Assembly (NCBI RefSeq): GCF_000524195.1
Contig: NW_020170573.1
Coordinates: 31,282 to 95,281 of the forward strand
Length of the DNA: 64,000 bases
Reading direction: 5' to 3'
From: Echinococcus granulosus
Taxonomy: Eukaryota > Platyhelminthes > Cestoda > Cyclophyllidea > Taeniidae
The translations under genes and the position numbers were made by a program. The notes beneath the pieces were generated by a model. It was not told the DNA's origin. It worked only from the letters and a program-made list of their open reading frames with translations, and did not search any database. Below are positions 1-13,100 of the stretch, in pieces (position 1 is the first letter of the stretch; each line of letters begins with the position of its first letter).

Positions 1-46
1 TTGCCCTTCTTTCGTCACACAGGTTTAGCATTCAAAAATATGGACT

Positions 47-180
47 GAAAGGCCATTGGCGTGGCCCAAGGGCCATGCTGCTGGGCGAAAGTGCAAAGGC
101 CGTGTCTTTCAGCGTTTGCCTTTGCAAACAATCAGGGTGTTACAGCAAGGCTCAAGGGAGGTGCTTTATGTAGTGTAATC
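47..180 (+). repeat. SINE-like repeat, diverged partial copy
   Basis: The core around 55-115 reads as GGC-TGGCCC-GGGCCAT followed by GCGAAAGTGCAAAGGC, which matches the hairpin and the CGAAAGTACAAAGGCGGAGC block of the better copies at 12135, 27556 and 30215. The flanks have decayed. Confidence 0.4.
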
Positions 181-256
181 AAGTGGATAAACAGTGAATC
201 ACGTGTTTTCAACGATGTCCCGTTTTGGAGCAAGCACTTTTTGTAGTTAAGTCACC

Positions 257-650
257 TTGCTATCTACTTCAACGGATTGGGAGCTGAATCCACTTGATGT
301 CCGGATTGGAGGTGCAATGCTGTTGAAAAATCACAACCAGCTTTGGGATAATTGCACTCATGGTTTCAACCTAGCGTTTGGGAGGATGAAGCGAACCGCA
401 GATAATCCCACCTACAAACCCATTCAATTATTGACTGGTAGATCGCCAAACTAACTAATAATGAACAAAGTGTAACGATATCCAGGAGTAGGGCGACTCT
501 TGCAACAGCCAAGGGGAGAAGAACGATGCCTATTATGATATTGAAACAACTCAGGTCAAAATAAAAAGACGGATGAAAGGATTTAATGAAAAGCGATGCA
601 TTGTGCTAGTGGAGACCAATCTGCGGCCGCGGAAGACAATGAGTAATCCC
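257..650 (+). pseudogene. Possible retroelement integrase C-terminal remnant
   Basis: A 65-codon frame (257-454) ends in a segment with a tryptophan-aspartate, an aromatic-rich middle and a TGRSPN ending, loosely like the 'TG-x-SP-x-x-L-x-x-GR' region of retroviral-type integrases. A second frame at about 527-640 is basic and ends in NLRPR. The frames are interrupted by stops, so if it is an integrase it is dead. The similarity is weak and could be chance; no catalytic core (D,D-35-E) is visible. Confidence 0.2.
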
Positions 651-1034
651 CAATGTCTACATTTTCGGCGCACCAGCTCCACCCTGGAGCAAGTTAAATT
701 TACCTCATCTGTGAGGGGTTAGAGGTATGTTCACTACGATAGTAAAATTATTAAAAAAATCGGAACATTGGTTAGCACGTGAACTCAAAACTACGTTCTT
801 GTGCCATTATGACTCCAGCGCTCTTTGTTTGCTAGCTAAAACCAGATACACCTAATAAACTTTGATTAAGCTGAATATCGGGAATTACTATCCCATTTTA
901 TTTACTTTGCCAATGAACTCTTCACTTTGGTCTGACTAGAGTGATATTTAACGCACATTCACCTATCCCATCTTATAGTTGCCTGTGTGATACTTTGGTG
1001 ATTTGTTTAATCATTCGTTTCCCTTTCTCGGTTA

Positions 1035-1182
1035 CTTAAAGCCCGCCTTCGTAGCCCTTCATGGTGGTCCGACTTTCCAACCACTCCAGGAGCCCCCAGC
1101 CCTTCTGAACATTGGTAATACATATTCTGCTTAAAAACTATGTCTTCCCTCGTCTTTAGGGAAGTCTCAAGGCACTACAACA
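1035..1182 (-). repeat. SINE-like repeat copy (reverse)
   Basis: Read on the minus strand it begins with TTGTAGTGCCTTGAGACTTC, then has the AGACATA block, an AGAATATG block, AGAAGGGCTGGGGGCTCC and a degraded hairpin. This is the same order as the copies at 27556 and 30215. Confidence 0.6.
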
Positions 1183-4152
1183 TCTGTCGCTTAATTATCT
1201 CAAGGTTTTGGTAACTAAAGATCCACTCATCCGCAAAAAAAATGTTGAGATGTGGGCTAATGTTAGAAATAAGGTGACGGTGGTGCCAAATGAACACACG
1301 GTTAGGACAAGGTGTAGCAAAATCTGGATTCGTTGGATGCCTGTGCCGGTTTTTTGCCCCGGAGCAACATGGTCCTAGACCGATACTAGAGGATTCACGT
1401 GTAATGCTTCATTCTAAGGTGTTAATTACTATTTTCGTCAATTTTAAAATATTTTTTTTAAAGTGCGACCACTGCGTAGTGGTACATAAATTATTCAATC
1501 GGCTGTGGTTCATATGATTTAAGATTCAAATGAGAATAATGTGGTGAGAATTTCGCAATTATGAGGCGAAATTTTTTTCCCATAAGTAAATCATCACACT
1601 TTGAACCATTATGAGAAAATTCGCCATGACACACTTTGTAATGAGGAAGTTCATGGTCAGAAGGCCAATTAAAGTGTCTGAAAAAACTTCACCAGTTTCC
1701 AATCTTACTTATTAAGTTTTCTAGGTTCCAGGACCTTAAAAAACAAAGAAAAACGTATTCCTCAATCTGATATTCACCGGCAAAAAAGGCATTTAAGTGG
1801 ATTAGTTTTTCCTTTGAGGAAGCCTTTTATCAGCTTGATGTGAAAAATGCGATTGCAAGATTACTATAGATGTCACAATTCATTTACGATTGTCCACTCT
1901 CTACAAACATTTTGTAGCTGGCAGTTTCCGGTCCGGCCTTCATGAAGCAGGAAGTATGCTCAACATGGAGGCCTTATAAGAAGGGCTTCTCTTGCTCCCT
2001 AGCAGCACCCGTTTACCACAGATAAATTCTGCCAAGCATGATGTGAATGGTAGAAAGAAGACTCCGGCTTGTTTTCACTATATTAATAACTTCATCATAG
2101 GTAGTGATATACATTGTTGAGGCATTCAAAAGCAACAAAACGATGCCAAAGTTTACAGCAGCACTCCAGAACCGTGGCATTGGACAAATGAGACCGTGCA
2201 TCGGAACAGGTGGCATAAAATCCGCAGCACCAGATGCCGAAACAAAATTACTAGATAATTATGCGAATTCAAGGAACTATTGGCCTTCTGCTCAAAACCA
2301 CCATACTCCCCATCCGTGCATGATTTACTTGACTAAAGATGATACAATTACTTCCTAAATAACTTTTGATTTACATTGGCACGCGTCTAAAAATGCATAT
2401 AACGCCAAAATGACATAGGGAATATTAACAAAAGCAGGCCGTGAGCTAATCGCTAGCCGTGAAACATATAAGAAATGAAAGACAACCCCTTCTTGCTTAT
2501 AATCAGTAAAAATCAGTCACTGTATCACATTTGTTTATTCCATTAGTTCTTATCCCCATACACCTTGTCTTGACAGACCCCCAAACAGTTTCTGCAAACT
2601 GCCTCCGCCCTCCCTTTGTCTACCAGACGCATAAAGCTTCTTATCCGACCGGCTATGAATTCTAGTCGAAGTATGACCCTACTATAAATTACAATTTAGC
2701 TTATCCCCTTTATAGTTTAGGTCCTAATTTGATACAGAAGGAGGGAGCATATCATTTGTCAATTAGTGAAATCACTAGTTATAAATCGTGCGGCACCTAG
2801 CAGTCGTCACAGACATGTCCACACTTAAAGACACCCGGCTTGGACGCGTACTAGCACGCGCGCTCTCATTCACGGCACCTATTATGAGCAGAAGCCTCTT
2901 GATCAAAAGTAAAGATTGCAAGCTCGTTGATTGGCCCAGATGTTGCTTAATTGTCCAATCAGGTAAATTTATTTGATAAACCAAACAGGACAGGGGCGGG
3001 AGGAAGGTGTAGCACTACTGCCGCCCACCTGTCCACCTCTCCTCCTCCGTGTCGCACCCGTCAGCATTATTACCACTACTACCACCCCCACCACTACTGC
3101 TACCTCATTCTCAGGTTCCTACTCTTCATTGAGATAGCAGCCAGCTGGACAACAGTATCCTACACATAACTCACACAACCAACGAGCTGTGTTGGGAATA
3201 CTTGATAGCTTCTTCAAAATCAGGACCGTTTAAGTGGAACACAATCAGGCGGAACAGCAGTTTAACACTAGTCTCTCAAACAAATAGAAACCCCGTTCCA
3301 TTCCTACTGGTATGCTTCATGAAATTTTCACTTCATTTAAATGGAAAAGTTACTTTACTTTTTTCCTGCAATATCACATAATACTCAAGCTAGTTTACGG
3401 AAGTTCCTTCTCATAAACCACTTTTTCATCAAAAAGAAACAGTCACAATATATCTTCATCGAGGCCCTATTGTTCAAAGTAATATAGTCTTACGCAAGCA
3501 ATAAACAAAGAATACAACTGAGCTAATTTGCAATTTTTATTGTAATCTTGTTAATTTAGATGTAAAACGAGATAATACCTTATTCTTTTTAAGTAGAATT
3601 AGAAGACTTGTTAATAATAGGTGTTTTTATGATCAAATTTAAGATTAGCGACAGACATTGCCCACTTTTCGCTGGCTAAGTATCCCCAAGGGCTGAAGGC
3701 AAAGTGTACCATTGAATACAATGTTGTCATAGGATGCATCCCATTTTGAACAAACAATTCCTACGGCCTTCGGTTTTGGCCGCGTCCTGAGAGTTTCATC
3801 TCAAGTCGGCAGAAGTGCAAAGTAAATATGCGGCCGTCCAGTGTGTTTTCAGGATGTTGAGGTCAAAAGTTCAATCGAGCTGCAGTTTGGATGAGTAAAT
3901 TTGAAATGACACTGACTGACGGGATAGGATGCCATTCATTAATCAAATCAAATACAATCCACAAGGAACCGTTAGGTCTGAAATGAAGTCTCAGGTTTTT
4001 TTCCACCCCTAAATTAAGACCGCTGGTGAGGGCCTCATTGGCATCGTAAGTCCAGGTAGGAGTGACCAGTGGACTTCTCGGGTGGTGGGTTAAACGTGAA
4101 GTAAGAGTGAGGGGTGCATACCTTTCAGATGAATCAGCTACGGTGATCGGAG

Positions 4153-7100
4153 ATGCGTGAGATGTCACGACTCAGCATGCGCCGCTACCAATCGCACCTG
4201 GGCGAGATGCCCGAGCCCCTGAGAAAAGTCGCCATTCTGGGCAAGCCTGTGTTTAGCGCCGGCCTCGAGTTTTGTTGGCAGGTCTACGAGGCTCAACTGC
4301 AGGAATCGAAGGAGGTGAATCTCATGTTGCAGAGTCCTTTAACAAAAACTTGATATTTCTGTATGAGAAGAGTGGGCTGAAGTCAATCGCCCAACTTGCG
4401 ATAAAGAGGATTTAGGATTTCATGACAACGTTTTGTCCTTAAGTCTTTTATTATGTTCCTTGTGCCTCCGGCGTTAAATTTTAACAGTAATGAAGGTGCA
4501 GTTATTTGCTGAGTTTTGGTACCTAACAATCTCAACGTATATAGACTACTTTTAACTAAATGAAGGAAGAAGGATCCAAACACTTACGCCTCTCAATTTT
4601 TAATTAATTTAAGCTATTCATTCGCCTCGACTAGAATCATGGTTTTGGCACTTCATATCAGCTACACTTCAGAGGTTGTTTTTATGTGTTTTGTGTTTTC
4701 ATAATGGGCAGTATTAACCTCAGGGTTGCTCACGTCATTGATGATTTTTAAGGCAAAAAAATAGCCCTAATAGAATGCATCACCCCACTTTCAAAGATGC
4801 TTAAGCCTAAAAAAGTGCCGTAGGACCTTGCAACCGCCAGAGGAAAGGTCAAAAAGGCCATTTCCTGAAGTGAAAAGCGAAATTTGTTAAAAATGTTTTA
4901 CCAAAGTCTGACTATGTATTCTGGTTGTTGACAAAAACACTGCTAAAAACAGGCAGGATGCTTTCAAGTGCATGCATGCATATGCATATGGGGCTACCAG
5001 AGCGATTCATTCGTGTCTGCATTCCTAGATTTGTTCAGCCTTTGTTCTTACCAAACTTGTCACCGACAAGACGGGGAAAATGAGGAAACGCGAAATAAAT
5101 TTGGAAATCTGCCGCAAGGAAATAGGGACTCTGCGCAATCTGCAACACAAAAGGATTCTCAAGATATTCACCGAATCAGAAGAGAACTGGTAAGAACTTT
5201 CAGCGGAGGCATAGGCGGAGCTGATACCAAAGCAATGTAGGATGAGTAATAAAACCACGAAGGTTTTTCAAATCTTTTCGAACAAATTTATGCGTCATTT
5301 GTCCTGCATAGTTCTCTCATTAAACTTGGAATTTGACTTGTATTTTGTACAAGCAAAGGTCTGCTTTAGAAGAACAGATTTGGTATTGATAAACATTCAC
5401 TTTTTAAATTTAGCTATTATCTCTCCTGGATCAGTGAGCCTTTAGCGGGCACACTCCAATCTCTTCTCGACAAATCTCCAAGAGGAGTAAGTCAAAATGA
5501 CTTACCTCGCAGTTTTTCCATGAAGCAAAATCAAGATGGTGCTTTGAATGGGATAAAGTGGTCACGAGGGCGAAATTGCCCCTCCCACTAACCTTTGAGC
5601 TTTCAGAAATATGGAAGCAGCTAAAAAGAATGTTTACATGTTATAGGTGGTAATGGTACTAATTTTGATAACAAATAATGAAAGATGAGGGCCCGGGTCT
5701 GAGTAACATTGACGTGAAGTGCCTGACGTTTGAATTTTATCATGCTAGAATAAAGATTGATGGGTGTCACCTTATTCACAGGTGCATTGGGAAGTATTTA
5801 TACATTAAAGATTCGTCAAAATAATGTATTTCCCTAATTTTATTTTTGCTTACCTAAACTTCCCTTCCATATTGCTAGAGTCAGCTTATCTTACGGTAAT
5901 TTTGGAGCACATTATTGAACTGCAACATATAAAGAGCAAAAGTAAGGCTAAAAAATGAATGAATTTTTTTGGAGGTAATTTCTTGGACACCATTTAAACA
6001 TTGCTCTAGAACTGAATCCTCATTCTCATTTTAGCAACTTCTGGGGATGGAGCTGGAAATTATACTTGGAGTTTTTCAAGTAAGCATTTGGTTTTTTGGG
6101 TGGGAAGAAAAGCGCATTTGATATCAACAGGTCCAAATCAGAGCTTAAAAGATTTGCTTGGTCAGGCAGCTACTTTAAAATTACTGGTTTAAATTACCAC
6201 ATCCCCTTTTCCATTTTTGCTGCACGCGAAACAAAATCTGGAGAGAGTAAATCGCGGTTAAGATCAAACTCATCACAGTTTTCCATTGATGAAAGAATCT
6301 AAAAGACAGCTGAAAGTCTTTACCTTTGTTGCGCTCTAGAAAAGAAATCAGCTAGCTTCAATTAAAAATTGAAATAATGAATCCTTTTAGTGTGTAATCT
6401 ACTCATTCTTTGGCCCGTGTAAGTTTAGAATTTAAGTGATGTATGCATAACCAGTAACCAAAAGACATTTCGCCCTTTTCTAATGTCTTCTCTACACGTA
6501 GTTGATGGAGGCTTGTGGCAAATTGTGGTTCTATAACTTCAGGTAAACAGTCATCTAAGTCCCAATGCATTACTTACCCTCCACATGTGGTAGCATTTTT
6601 GGGTCATCATAGATGTATAACTATAATAATTTCTATTTAGACTTCTCTATCTCCACATTTAGGTTGAGGAAGCCGACTTACAGTCCATCTACATTTAAAG
6701 GATAAAATGGTTGTCCTACGTTCCTAGTCGCTCGTCGATTGTCATACTTACTTCTAAAAGGGCAAACAATATGGACTTTGCATAATATTTCTGCTTTTCA
6801 TTAATAATGGCAGTCATTGATGGTAAAGTAACCATACCCTGGAAGAGCACCTTACAAAAATACCAGCAGTAAAAAGTGGTGATGTACCACACGGGAGTGC
6901 CAAAATACGCTAAGACTTCGTTGAGTAATGATGGTTTGGCCAGAAAATTTTATGATCAATGAAATTTAACCAATTTTAAGCAAATATGCTCCAGCAATTT
7001 CCACTGCTTTTGAAGAGGCGAGTCCTACAAGAATGACCAGGCATCATTTGTTGATTTTTTTCTAGGTAACAGACGCTCTGCGTTACTTGCATGGAACCCA

Positions 7101-10100
7101 GAACCTGATGCATTGTAACATTTGCCCATCATCCATTTTTGTCAACATCTGCTTCCAGTGGAAGTTGGGTGGATTTGGACTTGCGGAAAGCAGTGCTGAC
7201 TCAGTGAAGGTATGTCACGACTCACAGAAAGCTCGGTTTTGTCTTTTATACACCCGAATTGGCTCAGACTATAGTGGTTTTCATAAATGGGCTTTAACGT
7301 AGAATCCAAATTCTTACTAATAGCAAAATAAGCGCAGTAATCCGCGATTCAATTCTCGATGCTTCAAAATGCATGTTCAAATGAAACATATTTATACATA
7401 GTAAATAACTGACAAAGCTGGCATCCATCACTTTGGTACTTGTAGCCACGCGTAGTAGACGTAAGGATTAGTTCAGAGCTTTCGATTGTCTTAAAATTCA
7501 AGGGACCTCACCGATTAACGTCCCCTTTATTCAGCAGACATCCCAGCTTATCAGCTAACGCGACTTTTGTCGTATCGGCGATTCTTTACGCACATAGTAT
7601 CCACCCTGAAAGACACATCATGAATGACGATTGGGTTAACAGGAATTTGCAAGCATTTTTACGAACGAGCCTCGATTTTAACAAACGAATTTGTGGTTTT
7701 CATGGTTGTTTTACGCTGGATTTTATGACTAAATATTACAACACTATTTAAAAATCAGTTAATTTGATTCAGCCTACACCGTCATTCCAGACCTATTGCA
7801 GGTTTACCAACTACCAAAAGGAGCTTTAAAATTAATACTCTCAATCATTGACAACATTGCATCCTCCTTCGTCAAAATAAGGCTAGCTTCACGGGTTTCA
7901 ACCCGAAAGGTGGGAGGAACTTGCAGCCAGACCTGGACTACATTGCACCAGAGGTTCAGTTGCATCACACAATGTCTCCTCTGGCGGATATCTTCTCCCT
8001 CGGCATGGTGATCTGCTCTGTCTTCAACGACGGGGTCTCCCTTCTCCATTGCGAGGGCAGCGTGGCGAACTATGTGAAATGCATTTCATGCGTAAGCCAG
8101 AGGCGACAGGCCTGCAACCATCCCTTAACCGTGCATTTACCCCTTCCATCATACTGAAGTCGTTTGTTAGAAAAAAGCTGTTTAGCGAGTAAATTTTACC
8201 TTCTAGATCCACCATTATAGCCGTTCTCATAGGATAGTAGCTTAGTGATCTTATTTCGGCAACACTATTGTAAGCATGCAGTTAAGCATGGTAAATGACG
8301 GATATCTTGAGAAGTCAACCAATGAGGTAATTAGATGTAGCAGGGGTAGGAAGTAATTTAAACTCAAGCCTTTATCACTTGTTTTTAATGTGTTTTAAGG
8401 TGATACCATCGACACTCACGTGTGAGTGCAAATATACTTACGCATTCTTGTGTCTGATGAGCATAAATTTTAAATTTTTTTAGTAAAATAGTGCTTTGAA
8501 GCAAAAGCCCCGTGGTTTTTTAAGCCTAGTTAATTCTGCTCGCAACTTCTTCACTAATTAAACCATAACAGATAAAGTAGATTCGGTGTTTTGATGATTC
8601 ACAAATGCTTTTCTATTTACTTTAGGAGATTAACGTCTGAGAAGTTTTGAAATTATTCCTCAAGAAAACTACCCTCAATATTTAAATTACAACAAGCTAA
8701 ACCGAAGTAAATATTTGATAACTGGACTGGTTTAGCTTCTATTCTTATTTAACCATAAATTAAGATTTAAAGTGAAGAGACAGGCGGTAAAGAAGTTGGT
8801 AAACAATTGTACTCTTACAAGCACATATGACTAACGCCCCTCTATGCATTTCAAGGGTATACTGTGTATCTCATCTGCTGGGAATACCCATTCACTGGTG
8901 CGATACGACGTTCACACGCGGTGGAAGCGGTAACAGCTCACATCCTAACCTTAATAGTCCTCCTTTCATGGGTGCTTTAGCTAGTATTACCCCGTGGCAC
9001 TTCGTGTTAAAATAGAAAGGGATAGCTATTGTTAGGCGTTTCATTCATCCATCGTAGCGCCTGGACCGTCCATAATGTCCAAAGAAGTCATAATACTAGG
9101 GCCGAATTAGTATTGCTGGCGTAGAGAAGGGCTGGGAAGGGGCTACTGGCATGGCCTGGAGACTAGGCGATCCGGCGGAGCCTTTATTGCGAGCGAAGCC
9201 AAAACGAAGAGCTAGCAATATACTATACTATGTTAACCATGGATACTTGCTTAAGTAGTCCAAAAGTCCTACAGGCTGCATATTAGGTGCTAATTTATTT
9301 TAACCATTACTATACCTCTTGAAATAGCGAGAGCATTGACCTTTCTAAGTATAGCTTTTCCATGGGATATGAATCATATCTTAAGCGATTATTTAAATTT
9401 CCATCTTTTTTTCCTTTCTTCAAACCAAGTCAAGCTATCGGAATTCACAGCTAATTGTGTCGCCAAGAGAAGGTTCTACTGATAGATAATCGAGTGAGGA
9501 TGGGCTTTTTTCGCACTATCCTTTTTAGTTGTTAATGTGCCGAAACGATAGAAAGAATTGAACCGGCTCAAAAGAGTAGTCATTTTTTGCCACCTTATGC
9601 ATATCCCTCTTTCCTAATTAGACTTTTCATTTAAAATACAACGTTTTAAATAAGAGCCCGAAATAATAATAGTTGAAGATTAAATACTTTATCTTGGCAA
9701 GATGTTCTACTCAATTGTGCCGTAAAATCGCATCTAGGTTAGCCAGTTAACGGCCTTTCTTCAAATTATGGCTAACAAAGAATGATAAAATTATTTACGT
9801 GTTTACAGGGCATAGTAAATTTACTACATAAATTACTTTTTTTAGTTACCTCAAAAGTTTCAAGAGATCAGTGATCGAATGCCGAAACCCCTAATTGAAC
9901 CAGTACGAAAGATGATCAGCCAAGATGTCCGAGAACGACCCACATCCCAACTCCTTGCCCTGGTAGGTTTTGTCTTCCCAGTTAGCCTTCCAGTACCTTG
10001 AATAGATGCAAGCACTTTGTGCACAGGCATTAAGCAGTCACTTTAGTTGGAGTTTATTTAAGGTTGAAAGTATCTTTGTTTTCTACTGTATAATATCAAA

Positions 10101-13100
10101 AGTGTAGTTGGGCACAACATCACGTCACACGATTTGGTGACTGAATTTTGGCATATCGGTGGTTTAAACAAAGAGCCCCAATACTGGCTCATGTTGCCTG
10201 ATGGTTTTGTGTAATGTCTACTTTAGCATCCGAATGCCTAATTATCCTCAAAATTGTCAAAGTCGAGAATCTAGATGTTTCAGGTATCAAATCCAAATTA
10301 GCGCTTTATTTTTAGGTCTGCTTATCAAAATAAATGTGGTGACATTACAATAGAGATTAAAAATAAAGATATAAAACCGGATTACAACTGAAGGGGGGGG
10401 GGGATGGGGATGAGGGGGAGGGAAGGAGAGATAATCGCATGAAGTCAAGACGCAGGCTAATTTGATTGCCTGTCATCCTACTGTCGCTGTACTGATTCAT
10501 TACTTCTTCGCGCACCTCAAGTTACCTTGTCATCCCTCTTTGCTGCTGGTGGAGATAAACACTTCACTGCTATTACGCTGAAAGAGAAATGCTCTAGCCT
10601 ACATATAAACCGACCACATTTTCAGGGCTCTGCATGGTATGCCATTTACGATTAGCCATTATAAGTCCATTAAGAATCCGACCATCTGGACATCCTACGA
10701 TAGGTAAAGTTTATGTCCACAAATATGAAGCAAAGTTTTCATCAAGTTGTGAATTCCTAACTTCCATTTTGCAAGTAACTTTGATTTCAAATGTCAAATC
10801 GTAGCTAAAATTGTCTCGAACGTAGACAATCCATGTTGGAACCACGAGGGCATTTTCAGTCTTCTTGGCTAAAGTTTTGGCTAGGTTTGACATTTCTCTC
10901 TGCTTCACAAAGGTCAGCGGCATACAGGGGTCATGACAAAAAGATAGAAAAGGGTAAACAAGGTCTACAAGCCGCTATATAGCAAAAAAACAAGTGAAAC
11001 ATCTACTATGGGCTAGCATTGAATAAGATGAGGTATCGCAAATGCAACGCCTGTTTATTTATTCGGGCCCTGCTTTACAAGTGCGCAGGTGGTTACACTA
11101 AAACTGCGTCCCAAGCGCTTTGGTAACATTTTGAAACGAAGTTACCCGGGGAAGTTCTTGATCCGAGGCCAATTACATTTTTTAAAAAAGGCCATTGAGA
11201 AACAGTTGAATTAGTCCGTCGAAAGTACGATTACACATCTGCGTGGTTGTGGTGGTCGGTCTCTCACCTTTAAATCTAGAAAGTAAACTTGTGGAAACAT
11301 GTAATTACTTGGTAAAGTTAGGTCTACTGAAACCACGGTTCTGTTCAACAAAGCACTTGTAATTAATTAATTAATTACAAATCTCCATGTTATCTTAAAT
11401 GTGGATTTAAGGTTCTAATTTTCATTTATAAAGCTAATTGCACCAAGGGATATACAACAGTAGCCCATGGACCGGCATTGTTTCGAAGCAGCCCTGGTAC
11501 TTGGAAGAGGATAAAGGTACTCGATTAAGGTATTCATGTTGTGGACGAAGAAATGCGATTCCATCTGCATCAACAAGTCTACTGAAGTGAAGTGGCAGAA
11601 GTCATACTAATCAGAGGACCATGAGTGCCCTATCATTATTGGTTTGTTTGACAGCAACAACACTAAAGAAGACAGTGTTTTGAGCAGAGATAGTCTATTT
11701 CATCTAATTTTTTTCTACTGGGCCAAATTCTTGCATTTTCCCATATTATAGGCCTAATTGTCAGTTTTCTCTACTACATGGCTAACTGCATAAATGAACT
11801 GAATGTATGGAAAATTTGCACCCTGATGGAGACGGGGTGATGACCCCACTCTCTGCAGGGATTCGTGGTAATCCATCATTTTAGCAATGTTTCGTACACA
11901 TCATTCAAGGCGATCCATTTGAGGAAGTAGTTTTTCGACTTTACCGTAATTTACATTGAGGGTGAACACCGATATATTACAATCCATTAGGAAAGTTTTC
12001 CCTCTTTACAGTCCGGACCCCAAGTTCCAATCGCTATCGATGGAATTGTGAGGAGTGTATGCGGCTATCCATAGAGCTGTTTTGTTGTCAAATAAAGGTT
12101 TAAAATCTGCTTAAGAAATGTACCAGTACTACAGCTTATCGAGACTACCCTGGAGACCAAAGAAGACATAATACTTGGGTAGAACACGCCTTTATATATA
12201 TATGGTTTACGGTTAGGCTTGGGGCTACTGGCAAGGCCCGGAGGCCAGCCCACCCAACGAAGGTACAATGGCGGATCACTTAAGCGGCCTGTTTACCAAC
12301 ATATTATATAGTATTCAAAATTTTTATAAGTGTAACAGCACTTTTAGCTCACCATTTCATGTTCAGTGGAAACGTCGATTTCAACTTAGCTGTTTGTCGG
12401 CATGTGATGAAGATTTAGGGAAGCAAACTAACCTGACTCATCTCATTGACCTTCTAGGTACTAAAAACAGTAACTCAAACGAGACATTTAGATAGCATGT
12501 GACTTTTGATGGATGACCCACCGTTATAAGGATGGTTATTTATTCAAATGCACTAGAGATGAGTCAAGTCACATTTTGACTGCATAAATTAGAATGTCCG
12601 CAATGAAATAAACATGTAGCCTCCAATCCGGTGAATTGCTAAGCTATGGTAAATTAAATGGCGAACCCTTTGGTTAATTTGCATTTTAGTCGACTTGAGT
12701 ACTTCACATTAAGCTTTTCGCAGTTTGTTCAATGAATAGACAAAAATTGGACAATTTTGGAATTGCTATTTGTCAAACGATAAACCGGCCTCATTAAAAA
12801 CAAAAAATCCCCCGTTGCATCTGTAATAAAAACAAGGTTTTTCAAATATGCCGAAAGCACAAGATAAGAATAGGCCGATGAAAATTTCCCATGACTTCCA
12901 AATATCGTTTCCACGAAAGCCATGTCACTAGTGTGTAAAACTGCTGTGTCTTATTTGGCTTAGCTCAAGCTCTTCAATGAACCCTCCCTCCTCTCGTACG
13001 AGGGACTCTTGACTCTTCAAACTCGATCACAAAATCAGATCAAGGAATTCTTCAATCGTTTCGCCAAAGCCATTCCCGAATTTGATGAGGTAACAGTATT

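Larger units (their letters stand above)
1..4152. other. Intergenic region upstream of SCYL2
   Basis: I see no convincing gene here. The open frames are short and low in complexity or match nothing I know. The stretch holds a SINE-like scrap near 47-180, a possible integrase remnant near 257-650, a reverse SINE-like copy at 1035-1182 and a C-rich stretch around 3030-3110 made of imperfect ACC/ACT triplets. The promoter and any 5' untranslated exon of SCYL2 would lie in the last part, but no core promoter motif can be called with confidence. Confidence 0.5.

Noticed and set aside
3863..4168. A 101-codon minus-strand frame overlapping the first SCYL2 exon
   Set aside because: No recognisable similarity; antisense to the likely SCYL2 5' region and without splice or start support.
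8440..8480. Possible hammerhead-ribozyme-like CTGATGAG core
   Set aside because: No partner GAAA core or stems could be placed around it.
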